From Lentzea albida (GTDB lineage: Bacteria > Actinomycetota > Actinomycetes > Mycobacteriales > Pseudonocardiaceae), in NCBI RefSeq assembly GCF_900111005.1, contig NZ_FOFV01000011.1, forward strand, positions 1 through 64,000: a DNA stretch of 64,000 bases. Reading direction: 5' to 3'. Below the pieces are notes generated by a model. It was not told the DNA's origin. It worked only from the letters and a program-made list of their open reading frames with translations, and ran no database searches. Positions 17,129 through 25,549 of this stretch are shown here, in pieces. Each line of letters begins with the position of its first letter. The first letter of the stretch is position 1. A program made the position numbers and the translations under genes.

Positions 17129-17731
17129 TCAGGGCTTGCCCAGCAGGTGCACGAGGGCGGCGCCGGTGATCGCGGACATCGTGGCGGCCATCAGCAGGCC
17201 TCCGGCGGCACCGACGAGCAGGACGAGCGCGGTGGGTTCACCGGGCTGCCACAGGGGAGTGGTGAAGGCGGTGAACACGACCAGCCCCGCGCACCACCCG
17301 ATCCCCGTGGCCCACACCCACCGGAACGCGTGGTCGGCGTGGCGGCGCAGCACGAACCACTGCCCGACACCGATCGACAGCAGGACCCCCATGCCCGCGA
17401 CCGCGGCCAGCGGAAGCAGCACGGCGAGGGGCAGTGTGCCGAGCGGCTGTCCATAATGGACGGCGAGCATCGCGACCGACCAGGCGAACACGGCGCCCAG
17501 CGCGGTGACCGCGATCCAGTCCCGCGAGCTCAGCCTGGGGATGATGCGGCGGAGGGCGAGACACTGCGCCGCACCGAGCACCGCGCCCTCGATCCCTCCC
17601 GCGAGAACCAGCACGGGTCCTGAGGACGTCAACGCGCCCGTGATGGCAGGCGCTAGGAAACCGGTGAACTCCCCGGCGGTGACCCAGACGAACCACGCCC
17701 GCCACACGCCGGTCGTCAGCTTGGTGCTCAT
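17129..17731 (-). CDS. Predicted multi-pass membrane protein
   Basis: A 200-residue protein with about five or six hydrophobic helices and short loops, of unknown function. A Leu/Ala-rich final helix ends in HLLGKP. Its stop lies just beyond the pflB promoter region, and a DosR-like box lies 35 bases before its ATG. No clear Shine-Dalgarno sequence precedes the start (only GGGG), so initiation may be leaderless. Membership in the hypoxia set is inferred from the box. Confidence 0.65.
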   Translation of the reverse strand: MSTKLTTGVWRAWFVWVTAGEFTGFLAPAITGALTSSGPVLVLAGGIEGAVLGAAQCLALRRIIPRLSSRDWIAVTALGAVFAWSVAMLAVHYGQPLGTLPLAVLLPLAAVAGMGVLLSIGVGQWFVLRRHADHAFRWVWATGIGWCAGLVVFTAFTTPLWQPGEPTALVLLVGAAGGLLMAATMSAITGAALVHLLGKP

Positions 17732-17766
17732 CGCCCCACGATGGTCGGGTGGCCGGGCCGGTCACA

Positions 17767-17780
17767 GGGACGAAGGTCCT
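17767..17780. promoter_or_regulatory. DosR-like box between membrane protein and lycopene cyclase genes
   Basis: GGGACGAAGGTCCT matches nine of ten core positions. It lies 35 bases before the minus-strand start at 17731 and 58 bases before the plus-strand ATG at 17839, so it could serve both genes. Confidence 0.65.
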
Positions 17781-17838
17781 CGGTTCCGGGGTCCCCAAGC
17801 CGTTCCCCCTGCCGCGCGGCGGTGGTGAGAGTGGGGGC

Positions 17839-18991
17839 ATGACGCGCATCGTGATCGCCGGCGGGGGGGATGAGCGGGCTGAGCCTCGCGGCGCACCTCG
17901 CCGTCGCGGACCACCGGCATCCCGTGGTCGTCGTCGACGACGGCTCCCGCCCGGTCGAGGACGGGGCGTGGGCGTCCTGGAGCGCGGGAGCCGGCATGCT
18001 CGACGCCGCCGCACACCGGTGGTTCGACAAGATCCGGGTGCACGCGGGCGGCCGGACCACCGTGCTGCCGCTGGGGCGGTACCGGTACCGCGTCGTGCGG
18101 GGACGGGACCTCGCCGAAGTCGTCCACCGGTACACCGATCCGCTGCCGGGCTTCACCCGTCAGCGCGGGCACGTCGACGGGTTCACCGACGGCGGCCTCG
18201 TCGTGGACGGCCGGTTCGTGCGCGCTCGCTGGGTGTTCGACAGCGTGGTCGGGCCCGGCGAGACGCCGCCCCTCGACGCCCAGCTCGTCTTCCGCGGCTG
18301 GCGGGTCTCGAGCGAACGGGGTGTGTTCGACGCGGAGATCCCCACGTTGTTCGACTTCCGCACGTCCCAGACGCACGGGGCGAGCTTCGTCTACGTGCTG
18401 CCCGAAGACACTCATCACGCGCTGGTCGAGCACACGGCGTTCGTCGCACCGGGAGCCGCGCAGGACGAGACGGCACAGCGGGAGGCGCTCGCCGAGTACC
18501 TCGCGGAGGTCGCGGGTGCCACCGGGTACGAGGTCGAGCGGGAGGAGCACGCGGTGCTGCCGCTGTGCGCGGCGCAGCCTCCCCGCGCACACGGGCACGT
18601 GCTCACGATCGGAGCGCGGGGCGGCATGCTGAAGGCGTCCACCGGATTCGCCTACCAGCGCGTGCAACGGGACAGCGCCGCGATCGCCTGGTCGATGAGC
18701 CGGCACGGCCATCCTTTCGACCTGCCGCGGGCGCCGGGGCGGTTCCCCCTGCTGGACTCCGTGCTGCTCGACGTCGTCACCCGCGAGCCGGTGCAGCTCG
18801 AACGCGCGTTCGCCGCCCTGTTCCGCTTTCGCACGGCGGAACCCGCGCTGCGGTTCCTCGACGAGGAAACCACGCTGTCGCAGGAGATGCGGCTCTTCGC
18901 GGGCATGCCGGCGGCGACGTACCTCGCGGCCGCGCGGCGCCGTCTTACCTCCAGTGCCGGTGGTGCGTCTCGTGCCACCACGTCACGATGA
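17839..18991 (+). CDS. crtY: Lycopene cyclase, apparent frameshift in the FAD-binding motif
   Basis: A flavoprotein that cyclises lycopene ends to beta-ionone rings. Family blocks visible are SFVYVLPEDTHHALVEHT, GGMLKASTGFAYQRVQRDS and a C-terminal MRLFAGMPAATYL. ATG 17839 opens MTRIVIAGGG, the first strand and glycines of the FAD Rossmann motif. A run of seven G (17863-17869) then shifts the frame. With six G the reading would be AGGGMSGLSLAAHL, the expected GxGxxG. The intact frame begins at ATG 17870 and lacks the fingerprint. This is either a real +1 mutation, homopolymer slippage or a sequencing error. Confidence 0.75.
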
Positions 18992-19082
18992 TCGTCGCCG
19001 CGGCGGTGAGGGCGGCCCACAGCAGCAGCATGAGCACGGCGGCCATGAAGCCCTCCCAGTCGGGCGTGTCGTACCAGCGCAT
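18945..19082 (-). CDS. Small single-span membrane protein (45 aa)
   Basis: A 45-residue protein beginning MRWYDTPDWEGF, with one long hydrophobic helix (AAVLMLLLWAALTAAATIIV) and a His-rich tail. ATG 19082 has a strong ribosome site, GAGGAG, six bases upstream; the longer frame reaching to 19265 lacks one. It overlaps the crtY 3' end on the opposite strand. A DosR-like box lies 63 bases upstream. Function unknown. Confidence 0.6.
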   Translation of the reverse strand: MRWYDTPDWEGFMAAVLMLLLWAALTAAATIIVTWWHETHHRHWR

Positions 19083-19145
19083 CGAACGCTCCTCGGGTCG
19101 CGAACTCGACACGCCGAGACTCGCGGTCGGCACGGGCGGGCAGGA

Positions 19146-19159
19146 GGGCCGAAGGGCCC
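19146..19159. promoter_or_regulatory. DosR-like box between small membrane protein and tandem USP gene
   Basis: GGGCCGAAGGGCCC is a symmetric variant of the box (GGGNC-N4-GNCCC). It lies 63 bases from the minus-strand start at 19082 and 87 bases from the plus-strand ATG at 19247. Confidence 0.5.
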
Positions 19160-19246
19160 GCGCGGCCTGGGCACGTCCGCCCTGCCGGGGCGTCGGCACA
19201 GGGGCGAATCGTGGACGGCATGCGAGGAACTTCCGCGGGTGACGAC

Positions 19247-20125
19247 ATGAGATCACCGTCCGCACCGGTCGTCGCGGGCGTCGACGGCTCCGCCTCGGCG
19301 CTCGCCGCCGTCAGCTGGGCCGCGGCCGAGTGCGCCCGGCACCACCTGCCGTTGCGGCTGGTGCACGGGTACATGCTGCCCACCAGCGGCTACCCGGAGA
19401 TGGTGATCACCGGCCCCGAGGCTCGCCATGCCGTCGAACAGCAGGCTCGCGACTGGCTGACCGAGGCCGCCGCGGCCGCGCGCGCGACAGCACCCGACGT
19501 GGAGATCACGACCGAGGTGTTCTGCTGCGGCGCGGGAGGTCTGCTCGTTGAGGAGTCGAAGGAGGCACGGCTCGTCGTGGTCGGGTCCCGCGGGCTCGGC
19601 ACCGTCACGGGGCTTCTCGTCGGCTCCACGGCGGTGGCGCTGGCGGCCCACGGGCACAGCCCGGTGGTCGTCGTGCGTGGCACGCAGACACCTGGAGGTC
19701 CCGTGGTCGTGGGTGTCGACGGGTCACCGACCAGCGAGGCGGCCGTGGCGTTCGCGTTCGAGGCGGCCTCCCTGCGCGGCGCGGTGCTGACGGCGGTCAT
19801 GACGACTCAGGACTTCACCCTCGACCGCGCCTACAACGTCTCCCGGATGGCGGTCGACTGGGCGCAGGTCGAGGAGGACGCACGCCGGTTGCTCGCACAG
19901 CGGCTCGCCGGCTGGCAGGACAGGTACCCCGACGTCGAGGTGCGTCGCGTCGTGGTGCGGGACCGGCCCGCACGAGCCCTCGTGCGCCACGGTTCCGAGG
20001 CGCAGCTCCTGGTCGTCGGCAGCCACGGGCACGGCGGATTCGCGGGCATGTTGATCGGCTCGACCAGCCAGGCGCTCGTTTACCACTCACCCTGTCCACT
20101 GGCGATCGTCCGCGCGGCGCGGTGA
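19247..20125 (+). CDS. Universal stress protein, tandem two-domain
   Basis: A 292-residue protein with two USP/UspA folds. The first opens with VVAGVDGSASALAAVSWAA and ends near GSTAVALAAHGHSPVVVVRG. The second opens with VVVGVDGSPTSEAAVAF. Both carry the ATP-binding pattern G-2x-G-9x-G(S/T): VVGSRGLGTVTGLLVGST and VVGSHGHGGFAGMLIGST. Two-domain USPs such as Rv2623 and Rv2005c are members of the mycobacterial DosR regulon. ATG 19247 is chosen over the earlier GTG 19211 because the USP fold begins a few residues later. Confidence 0.88.
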   Translation: MRSPSAPVVAGVDGSASALAAVSWAAAECARHHLPLRLVHGYMLPTSGYPEMVITGPEARHAVEQQARDWLTEAAAAARATAPDVEITTEVFCCGAGGLLVEESKEARLVVVGSRGLGTVTGLLVGSTAVALAAHGHSPVVVVRGTQTPGGPVVVGVDGSPTSEAAVAFAFEAASLRGAVLTAVMTTQDFTLDRAYNVSRMAVDWAQVEEDARRLLAQRLAGWQDRYPDVEVRRVVVRDRPARALVRHGSEAQLLVVGSHGHGGFAGMLIGSTSQALVYHSPCPLAIVRAAR

Positions 20126-20129
20126 GACA

Positions 20130-20143
20130 GGGTCCAACGTCAC
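20130..20143. promoter_or_regulatory. Weak DosR-like box upstream of CBS-BON gene
   Basis: GGGTCCAACGTCAC matches the GGGNC half fully and the right half in part (GTCaC). It ends 60 bases before the ATG at 20204, the same spacing as stronger boxes in the region, which is the main support for it. Confidence 0.4.
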
Positions 20144-20203
20144 TGCCCCCGCGTGGCCTCCCGCTCTGCCGGACAGCCGGAGCTGGGGCACACGCTCAAC
20201 GGC

Positions 20204-20764
20204 ATGAACGCTGCAGATGTGATGTCCAGCCCGGCGATCGCGGTGAGTCCCGGCACCACGGTCCGCGCGGCGAGCGCGATGCTGGGCGACCACGGGTTCT
20301 CCGCCCTGCCGGTGGTGGACGACGACGGCAGGCTGGTCGGGATCGTCTCCGGAGCCGACCTCCTGCTGGCGGGCATGTCCCCGGAGACGGCCCAGGCACC
20401 GGTGTCGAAGGTGATGCGCGGCTCCGTGGTCAGCGCGTCCGCGACGGCCTCGCCGGCGGAACTCACCGCGACGATGCTGGCGAAGCGGCTGCGGTGCCTG
20501 CCGATCGTGACGGAGGAGCAGGTGCTCGTCGGGGTCGTGAGCCGCAGTGACCTGCTCCGGATCCTCACCCCGGCGGACGCCGTGCTGGCGGCCAGGGTGG
20601 AGACGACGTTGCGGGCGTACAGCGGTGGTCCCAGGTGGACGGTCGCGGTGCGGGACGGGGAGGTCAGCGTGTCCGGCACGTTCGCCGACCAGGCGGAGCG
20701 CAAGGTGGTCGAAGCCTTAGTGCGCACGGTGCCCGGCGTGCGCGGCACACGGGTGGCCTGCTGA
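20204..20764 (+). CDS. CBS-domain pair protein with C-terminal BON domain
   Basis: A 186-residue protein. Two CBS motifs (residues 5-60 and 70-125, with MSSPAIAVSPG, GFSALPVVDDDGRLVGIVS and RCLPIVTEEQVLVGVVSRSDLLRI) form one Bateman module, which typically binds adenosyl ligands. A BON domain follows (WTVAVRDGEVSVSGTFAD), often linked to membrane or phospholipid contact. ATG 20204 begins the CBS fold; GTG 20153 is possible but adds a non-conserved leader. CBS proteins such as Rv2626c are prominent in the mycobacterial DosR regulon. The ligand is not known. Confidence 0.82.
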   Translation: MNAADVMSSPAIAVSPGTTVRAASAMLGDHGFSALPVVDDDGRLVGIVSGADLLLAGMSPETAQAPVSKVMRGSVVSASATASPAELTATMLAKRLRCLPIVTEEQVLVGVVSRSDLLRILTPADAVLAARVETTLRAYSGGPRWTVAVRDGEVSVSGTFADQAERKVVEALVRTVPGVRGTRVAC

Positions 20765-20778
20765 CGGACGAAGGTCCC
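20765..20778. promoter_or_regulatory. DosR-like box upstream of single-domain USP gene
   Basis: CGGACGAAGGTCCC matches nine of ten core positions and ends 58 bases before the ATG at 20837. A second GGACC/GGTCC palindrome follows at 20779-20793, but its spacer is five bases, so it is not counted as a box. Confidence 0.6.
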
Positions 20779-20836
20779 GGACCACCCAGGTCCCCGGGCA
20801 CTGACCGGAGCGTGCCCGGACCGAGACGCTGAGACC

Positions 20837-21271
20837 ATGAGCGACAACGAACTCCGCCCCATCGTGGTCGGCGTCGACGGGTCGGCGGCCGGTGCCGCCG
20901 CGTTCCGCTGGGCCGCCGCGGAAGCACGCCGGTGGGGGTGCTCCCTCGACGCCATCTCCGTGTGGCACATGGACTACGGCGTGATGACGAACCCCCGCGC
21001 GGTCGCCTCGGGTCTCGACCCCGCGAGCATGGAGGCCGAGAACCGGTCCGTGCTCGAAGCCGCGACGGCGGACGCGGAGGACGCGGACGTGCGCCGGATC
21101 CTCATCGAGGGCGACGCGAAGAAGCTCCTCGTCGAGATGTCCAGGGACGCGCGGATGCTCGTCGTGGGCAACCGCGGGCGCGGCACGGTCTCCGAACTGC
21201 TCCTGGGGTCGGTGAGCGCCTACTGCGTGCACCACGCCACCTGCCCCGTCGTGGTGGTCAAAACGCCGTAG
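20837..21271 (+). CDS. Universal stress protein, single domain
   Basis: A 144-residue UspA-fold protein. It starts with PIVVGVDGSAAGAAAFRWAA and has the nucleotide-binding pattern VVGNRGRGTVSELLLGSVS. The probable role is ATP-dependent signalling or dormancy control in the cytoplasm, as for mycobacterial USPs. It is preceded by a DosR-like box and followed 45 bases later by an OsmC-type gene on the same strand. Confidence 0.88.
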   Translation: MSDNELRPIVVGVDGSAAGAAAFRWAAAEARRWGCSLDAISVWHMDYGVMTNPRAVASGLDPASMEAENRSVLEAATADAEDADVRRILIEGDAKKLLVEMSRDARMLVVGNRGRGTVSELLLGSVSAYCVHHATCPVVVVKTP

Positions 21272-21316
21272 CGGACGCCGTCGCGAAAGATCCGTTCACC
21301 AGCGGAGGACCGAGTC

Positions 21317-21739
21317 ATGACACCAGCTCACCGCCAGCCCGTGCTGCACCGGCTGGTAGTCCGGCACGTCCGCGACGACGAGTTCGTCATCCGGCTGCGA
21401 GACCACGAACTGCACACCGACCAGCCTGACAGCGACCGGGCGTTGTCACCGGTCGAACTGTTCGTGGCGTCCCTCGCGACGTGCGTCGCTCACTACACCG
21501 GCACGTTCCTGCGCCGCCATGGACTCTCGCGAAAAGGCCACGTCGTGAAGGCCGAGTACGCGATGGCGATCGACCGGCCCGCGAGGGTGGCCAGGATCCA
21601 CCTCACCGTGCACGTCGACACCTCGCTCACCGCACCGCAGCAAGCCGCGCTGCAGGCGGTCGCCAACCACTGCACCGTCCACAACACGCTCCGGCATCCG
21701 CCGGAGATCCAGATCCGTGTCGAAGAGGAGTTGCCATGA
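21317..21739 (+). CDS. OsmC/Ohr-family protein
   Basis: A 140-residue protein of the family that reduces organic or lipid hydroperoxides using a pair of cysteines. Candidate cysteines lie in SLATCVAHYTG (near residue 56) and ANHCTVHNTL (near 117), the usual spacing. Peroxidase activity is inferred from the family. Its stop overlaps the ATG of the next USP gene (ATGA, 21736-21739), making an OsmC-USP unit. Confidence 0.85.
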   Translation: MTPAHRQPVLHRLVVRHVRDDEFVIRLRDHELHTDQPDSDRALSPVELFVASLATCVAHYTGTFLRRHGLSRKGHVVKAEYAMAIDRPARVARIHLTVHVDTSLTAPQQAALQAVANHCTVHNTLRHPPEIQIRVEEELP

Positions 21740-22188
21740 GCACCGAGAACGCGCCGATCGTCGTCGGTGTCGACGGAACGCCCGCATCCGACCAGGCGTT
21801 GCGCTGGGCGGTGGACGAGGCGACCTACCGCAAGCGTCCGCTGCACGTGGTGAACGCGTGGAACTTCGAGCCTCTGGTCGACTGGGACGAGACGAGTGCT
21901 CAGAAGCGCTTGCGCGAGTCCGAAGCGCTCGTGGCCGGTGCGGTGGAGAAGGCGTTGTCCGGACGGGTGGACCGGCCGGTGGTCGAACCGCGCAGCCTGC
22001 GCGGTGACGCGGCCGAGGTGCTGGAGGAGGCGTCGAAGGGCGCGGCGCTGCTGGTGGTCGCCTCGCACACCGGGCACCGGTTGCGCCAGATCGTGCTGGG
22101 GTCGACCAGCATGCACTGCGTGCGGCACTCGTCCGTGCCGGTGGTCGTGATCCCGGTGAACGAGCACTCGGCGAGCGACGAGACGTGA
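21736..22188 (+). CDS. Universal stress protein, single domain
   Basis: A 150-residue UspA-fold protein. It starts IVVGVDGTPASDQALRWAVDEA, quoted here as its first strand and helix, and carries VVASHTGHRLRQIVLGSTS as the nucleotide loop. It is translationally coupled to the OsmC gene. The next gene, a DUF4389 membrane protein, begins 10 bases downstream, so all three are probably co-transcribed. No separate box is seen in front of the unit. Confidence 0.87.
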   Translation: MSTENAPIVVGVDGTPASDQALRWAVDEATYRKRPLHVVNAWNFEPLVDWDETSAQKRLRESEALVAGAVEKALSGRVDRPVVEPRSLRGDAAEVLEEASKGAALLVVASHTGHRLRQIVLGSTSMHCVRHSSVPVVVIPVNEHSASDET

Positions 22189-22198
22189 GGTGATGACG

Positions 22199-23581
22199 AT
22201 GACCACGGCGGCGACCGGCTATCCGGTGCACGTGCACGCCCGGCTCGACCCCGGCCTGAGCCGGTGGTTGTGGCTGGTGAAGTGGTTCCTCGCGATCCCG
22301 CACTACCTGGTGCTCGCCTTCCTGTGGCTCGGGTTCGCCGTGTTCAGCCTCGTCGCGTTCTTCGCGATCCTGTTCACCGGCCGCTATCCGCGGGTGCTGT
22401 TCGACTTCAACGTCGGGGTGCTGCGCTGGTCCTGGCGCGTCGCGTACTACACCTACGGCGCCCTCGCGACCGACCGCTACCCGCCGTTCAGCCTGGGACC
22501 CGAGCCCGGCTACCCGGCCACGCTCGACATCGAGTACCCCGAGCACCTGTCGCGCGGCCTGGTGCTGGTGAAGTGGTGGTTGCTCGCGATCCCGCACTAC
22601 CTCGTCGTCGGGGTCTTCGTCAGCGGGGGCAGCTACATCGCCTACCAGACCGGGCAGATCATCTACAACTCCGGCGGGGGACTCGTCGGACTGATGGCCC
22701 TGTTCGCCGGCGTGGCCCTGCTGTTCACCGGCCGGTACCCCAAGGGGCTGTTCGACTTCGTGCTCGGCATGGACCGGTGGGCGCTGCGCGTGGCGGCGTA
22801 CGCCGGGCTGATGACCGACACCTATCCGCCGTTCAGGTTCGACTCCGGCGGTGACGAACCGGGCGCGACGACGATCGAACAGTCACCACCGCCCGATCCC
22901 GGGCACCGCGGCTGGTCAGCGGGACGCGTCATCGCGGTCGTGATCGGGGCGCTGTTGCTGCTGACCGGTGGCGCTGTCGCCGGCGCCGGTGGGTTCGGCC
23001 TGTGGGCGGATTCGACGCAGCGCGACCAGGCCGGCTTCCTCAGCACCGGCCGGGAGTCGTTCCGCGGTGAGGGGTACGCGCTGGAGTTCGGCACGCTCGA
23101 GCTGCGCTGGACCGACGCGGACTGGGCGCTCGCGGACGGCTGGCTCGGTGAGGTGCGGCTCAGGGCCGACGACGACGTGTTCATCGGCATCGGCAGGACC
23201 GACGACGTCAACCGCTACCTGTCGGGTGTGGAGCACGACGAGGTGACCACGACCGGGCCGGCGGCGACGTACCGGCACCGCGGTGGTGGCGCACCCGCGG
23301 ACCCGGCGGTCCAGACGTTCTGGGCGTCGTCCGGCACGGGACAGGTGACCTGGCGGGCGGAGCAGGGCAGCTGGAGCGCGGTGGTGCTGAACGCCGACCG
23401 CTCGCGGGTCGTGGACACCCGGCTCTCCGCGCAGGCCGAGGTGCCCGCGCTGCGCCCGGTGTCGATCGGGCTGCTCGTCGGCGGAGGCGTGCTGCTCCTG
23501 CTGGGTCTCGTCGTGATGCTGGTGGCCGCGTTGTCCGCCGGTCAGTCCCGGCGCAACGGGACCACCACCTCGGTGAGGTAG
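22199..23581 (+). CDS. DUF4389 membrane protein
   Basis: A 460-residue membrane protein with two tandem DUF4389 modules. Each has a KWFLAIPHYLV / KWWLLAIPHYLV helix, an FTGRYP loop and a WxxRV-YxxYxxxTDxYPPF segment. A fifth hydrophobic region near residue 240 leads to an extracytoplasmic domain of about 140 residues, closed by a C-terminal helix and a basic tail. ATG 22199 is chosen because GAGG lies eight bases before it; GTG 22190 and ATG 22193 are too close. The function of the family is unknown. Its 3' end overlaps the opposing gene by 40 bases. Confidence 0.8.
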   Translation: MTTAATGYPVHVHARLDPGLSRWLWLVKWFLAIPHYLVLAFLWLGFAVFSLVAFFAILFTGRYPRVLFDFNVGVLRWSWRVAYYTYGALATDRYPPFSLGPEPGYPATLDIEYPEHLSRGLVLVKWWLLAIPHYLVVGVFVSGGSYIAYQTGQIIYNSGGGLVGLMALFAGVALLFTGRYPKGLFDFVLGMDRWALRVAAYAGLMTDTYPPFRFDSGGDEPGATTIEQSPPPDPGHRGWSAGRVIAVVIGALLLLTGGAVAGAGGFGLWADSTQRDQAGFLSTGRESFRGEGYALEFGTLELRWTDADWALADGWLGEVRLRADDDVFIGIGRTDDVNRYLSGVEHDEVTTTGPAATYRHRGGGAPADPAVQTFWASSGTGQVTWRAEQGSWSAVVLNADRSRVVDTRLSAQAEVPALRPVSIGLLVGGGVLLLLGLVVMLVAALSAGQSRRNGTTTSVR

Positions 23582-24012
23582 TCGGCAGGGTTCGTCGCGG
23601 TGTCCGGCCCGGTGAGGTAGAGCTCCCGGGGCGGGCCCGCCTGGTGGCGGCCGTGTTCGCGGATCCACGCGAACACGGCCTCGTACGCGGCCGGGATGTC
23701 CTCGTAGCGGCCGTGGTGGAACGTCTGCGCCGCCGGGCCTTCCGGCAGGACCACGACGTCGATCGGCCCCCGCGCCGCGGGAGTGGCCGAGATCGGCAGG
23801 TAGAGGTCGAGCGTGACGTCGCCGTCGGTGAGGGGACCGGCAAGGGCGAGCTGCGGTGGCCCGGTCGGCGTCGCCGAGCAGTCCGCGGCGAACTCGTACA
23901 GCTCCTGCAGTCCTCTGCCGACCGCACCGGCGATTCCGGCCGCGGTGGTGTGGACCCGTTGGTGGCAGGTGGTCGTGGATGCCAGCTCCGTCAGCGTCAC
24001 GTCGTACGTCAT
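23542..24012 (-). CDS. GyrI-like effector-binding domain protein
   Basis: A 156-residue stand-alone SOUL/GyrI-like (AraC effector-binding) domain. Visible features are TYDVTLTELAS at the N-terminus, LYLPISATPAARG in the middle and a YLTGPDTATNPADYLTEV motif near the C-terminus, typical of the family. Such proteins bind small amphipathic ligands. No DNA-binding domain is present. It is convergent with the DUF4389 gene and shares 40 bases with it. Confidence 0.75.
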   Translation of the reverse strand: MTYDVTLTELASTTTCHQRVHTTAAGIAGAVGRGLQELYEFAADCSATPTGPPQLALAGPLTDGDVTLDLYLPISATPAARGPIDVVVLPEGPAAQTFHHGRYEDIPAAYEAVFAWIREHGRHQAGPPRELYLTGPDTATNPADYLTEVVVPLRRD

Positions 24013-24063
24013 GGCTCCGAGAATCGGTCGCGGGCAGGCGGCGGGGCAGAGTCGAACGTCTCG

Positions 24064-24077
24064 GGGACGAGGGCCAC
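24064..24077. promoter_or_regulatory. Weak DosR-like box upstream of second CBS gene
   Basis: GGGACGAGGGCCAC has a perfect left half and a partial right half (GCCaC). It ends 62 bases before GTG 24140, matching the spacing class of the strong boxes. Confidence 0.45.
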
Positions 24078-24139
24078 TCGACGGTGGAGGCACACCCGGT
24101 GAGGCGGGACGCTGGCCGCGGAGCCGAGGAGGTGGTCGC

Positions 24140-24649
24140 GTGCGGGCCTTCGACGTGACGTCCTCTCCCGCCCTGACGGTGACGAGGCGGACCAGGATCG
24201 AGGCGGCCGCGGCTCTTGTGGCGGCGCACGGCTTCGCCGCGCTGCCCGTGGTCGATGAGGACGGCGCTCTGGTCGGCCTGGTGTCCGGCGAGGGCCTGGT
24301 GCGCGAACAGCTGCGGGCCCGGCGGGTGGCGAGGCGGGTCGAGGACGCGATGACCCCGCTCGTGGTGGCGGTGGACACCGAGGCGCCGGTGGGCGAGGTC
24401 GCCCGGCAGTTGCTCGGCCACCACTACCGCTCGTTGCCGGTGGTGTGCGACGGCGTCGTGATCGGTGTGGTGAGCCGGGAGGACCTGCTGCGGGCGCTCA
24501 CCTCCCAGGACGAGGTCCTCGCCGCGAGGGCGAGCAGGTTGTTGTGCGACAACGTCGGGGCGCGTTCGTGGGACCGTGCTGGGGGTGCGGTCCGTCGTGG
24601 TGGAGCCCTGCGCGTTCCCGGGCTGACCCGCAAGCCGGACGGCGGCTGA
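24140..24649 (+). CDS. CBS-domain pair protein
   Basis: A 169-residue Bateman-module protein. It has two CBS motifs (GFAALPVVDEDGALVGLVSGE and YRSLPVVCDGVVIGVVSREDLLRAL are the second halves; each is quoted as its conserved core). GTG 24140 is preceded by GAGGAGG at seven bases and fixes the start. Compared with the CBS-BON protein at 20204 it keeps the VLAAR linker but lacks a recognisable BON domain, ending in an unrelated basic tail; this may be a truncated paralogue. Confidence 0.75.
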   Translation: MRAFDVTSSPALTVTRRTRIEAAAALVAAHGFAALPVVDEDGALVGLVSGEGLVREQLRARRVARRVEDAMTPLVVAVDTEAPVGEVARQLLGHHYRSLPVVCDGVVIGVVSREDLLRALTSQDEVLAARASRLLCDNVGARSWDRAGGAVRRGGALRVPGLTRKPDGG

Positions 24650-24895
24650 CGGCAGGTCGTGCCGGCAGCTCGGTGCGGGTGGAGTCAGGTGATGTCCTGA
24701 AGGGACACACCAGGCCTGTGCCGGCACGGGGAAGCGGCTCCGGCACCGGGTACCGTCCGGCGCCGAGGCGGGCGGCGACCTCGGCGAGCCGGTCGGTGAC
24801 GCGGGCGGACGGACCGGTGTTCGCCGGTGCCGCGACCACAGCGCCCCACCTGCCGCGCCGTCATCCGCGCGGTCGCCGCCTCCCCGGGGCGGCGG
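24650..24895. other. Convergent intergenic region, no gene recognised
   Basis: A 246-base gap between the CBS gene and the LiaF-like gene. It contains a short inverted repeat TGTCC/GGACA (24693-24707) with a five-base loop. A minus-strand frame from 24839 runs on into the CBS gene and shows no recognisable domain, so it is not called. Confidence 0.4.
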
Positions 24896-25549
24896 TCACG
24901 GTTTCGGCTGGTTCGAGACCACCACGGCGCCGAACAGCGCGGTGCCGTTCACCGTCAGCAGGGGCGCGTCCTCGGGCAGCTTGCGCTCGTCGTTGTCCGT
25001 CTTGTCGTCGATGCCGCCCATGAACGGCAGCCCGCCGACCGACACCCGCCAGCCGTGCGGGACCAGGACGTCGACGCCGCCGAAGAGCGCGAACGCCTCG
25101 ATGTCGGCGGTGGAGTCGATCTGCGCCTCGCGCAGGTCGAGCGTCGCGCCACCGAAGATGGCCGACACGTCGGCGTGCCGGAGGTGCTTCGAGCGGTCCT
25201 TGGTGCTGGCACCGCCGAACAGCGCGAACGGCGTGCGGGTGCCGTGGTGCCGGCGCAGGCCGACGAGCACGGCGACCCCGACGCCCGCGAGCACCGACGG
25301 CACCAGCAGGTCGCCGCTCGTCCAGTCGAGCGTGTTCGCGAGCAGCACGAGGCCGAGCACCGCGATCACGACGGGGCCGACGGACACGCGGCGCTGCGCG
25401 GCCATCGCCACGAGACCGAGGACCACCACGGCGACGGGCCACCAGGCCGCGATGACCTCACCCGACTCGAGCACGTCGACCGCGTCGAGGATGCCGAACA
25501 CGCCGAGCGCGAGCAGCACCAGCCCGACCCACAGCCGCACGGGTTTCAC
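24896..25549 (-). CDS. LiaF-like membrane protein
   Basis: A 217-residue protein. The first 95 residues hold about four hydrophobic helices (VGLVLLALGVFGILDAVDV first, then a DUF5668-like region). The cytoplasmic C-terminus is a LiaF-like beta-helix domain with repeats FALFGGA, SAIFGGATLDLREA, FALFGGVDVLVP and TALFGAVVV. LiaF proteins modulate cell-envelope stress kinases in Firmicutes; the actinobacterial role is not established. GTG 25549 is preceded by GGGAGA and overlaps the DUF4342 stop (GTGA). Confidence 0.8.
   Translation of the reverse strand: MKPVRLWVGLVLLALGVFGILDAVDVLESGEVIAAWWPVAVVVLGLVAMAAQRRVSVGPVVIAVLGLVLLANTLDWTSGDLLVPSVLAGVGVAVLVGLRRHHGTRTPFALFGGASTKDRSKHLRHADVSAIFGGATLDLREAQIDSTADIEAFALFGGVDVLVPHGWRVSVGGLPFMGGIDDKTDNDERKLPEDAPLLTVNGTALFGAVVVSNQPKP

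Noticed and set aside
14799-17456. 885-codon plus-strand frame opposite pflB
   Set aside because: Complement of a full-length glycyl-radical enzyme with all active-site motifs; no domain in the shadow.
20779-20793. GGACC-N5-GGTCC palindrome next to the box at 20765
   Set aside because: Spacer is five bases and the half-sites lack the third G/C, so it does not fit the box; such words are common in GC-rich DNA.
24693-24707. TGTCC/GGACA inverted repeat as a DosR box or terminator
   Set aside because: Half-sites are inverted relative to the DosR box and the stem of five base pairs is too short for a terminator.
24498-24839. 113-codon minus-strand frame at the end of the CBS gene
   Set aside because: No family match, no ribosome site, and half of it overlaps the CBS gene antisense.
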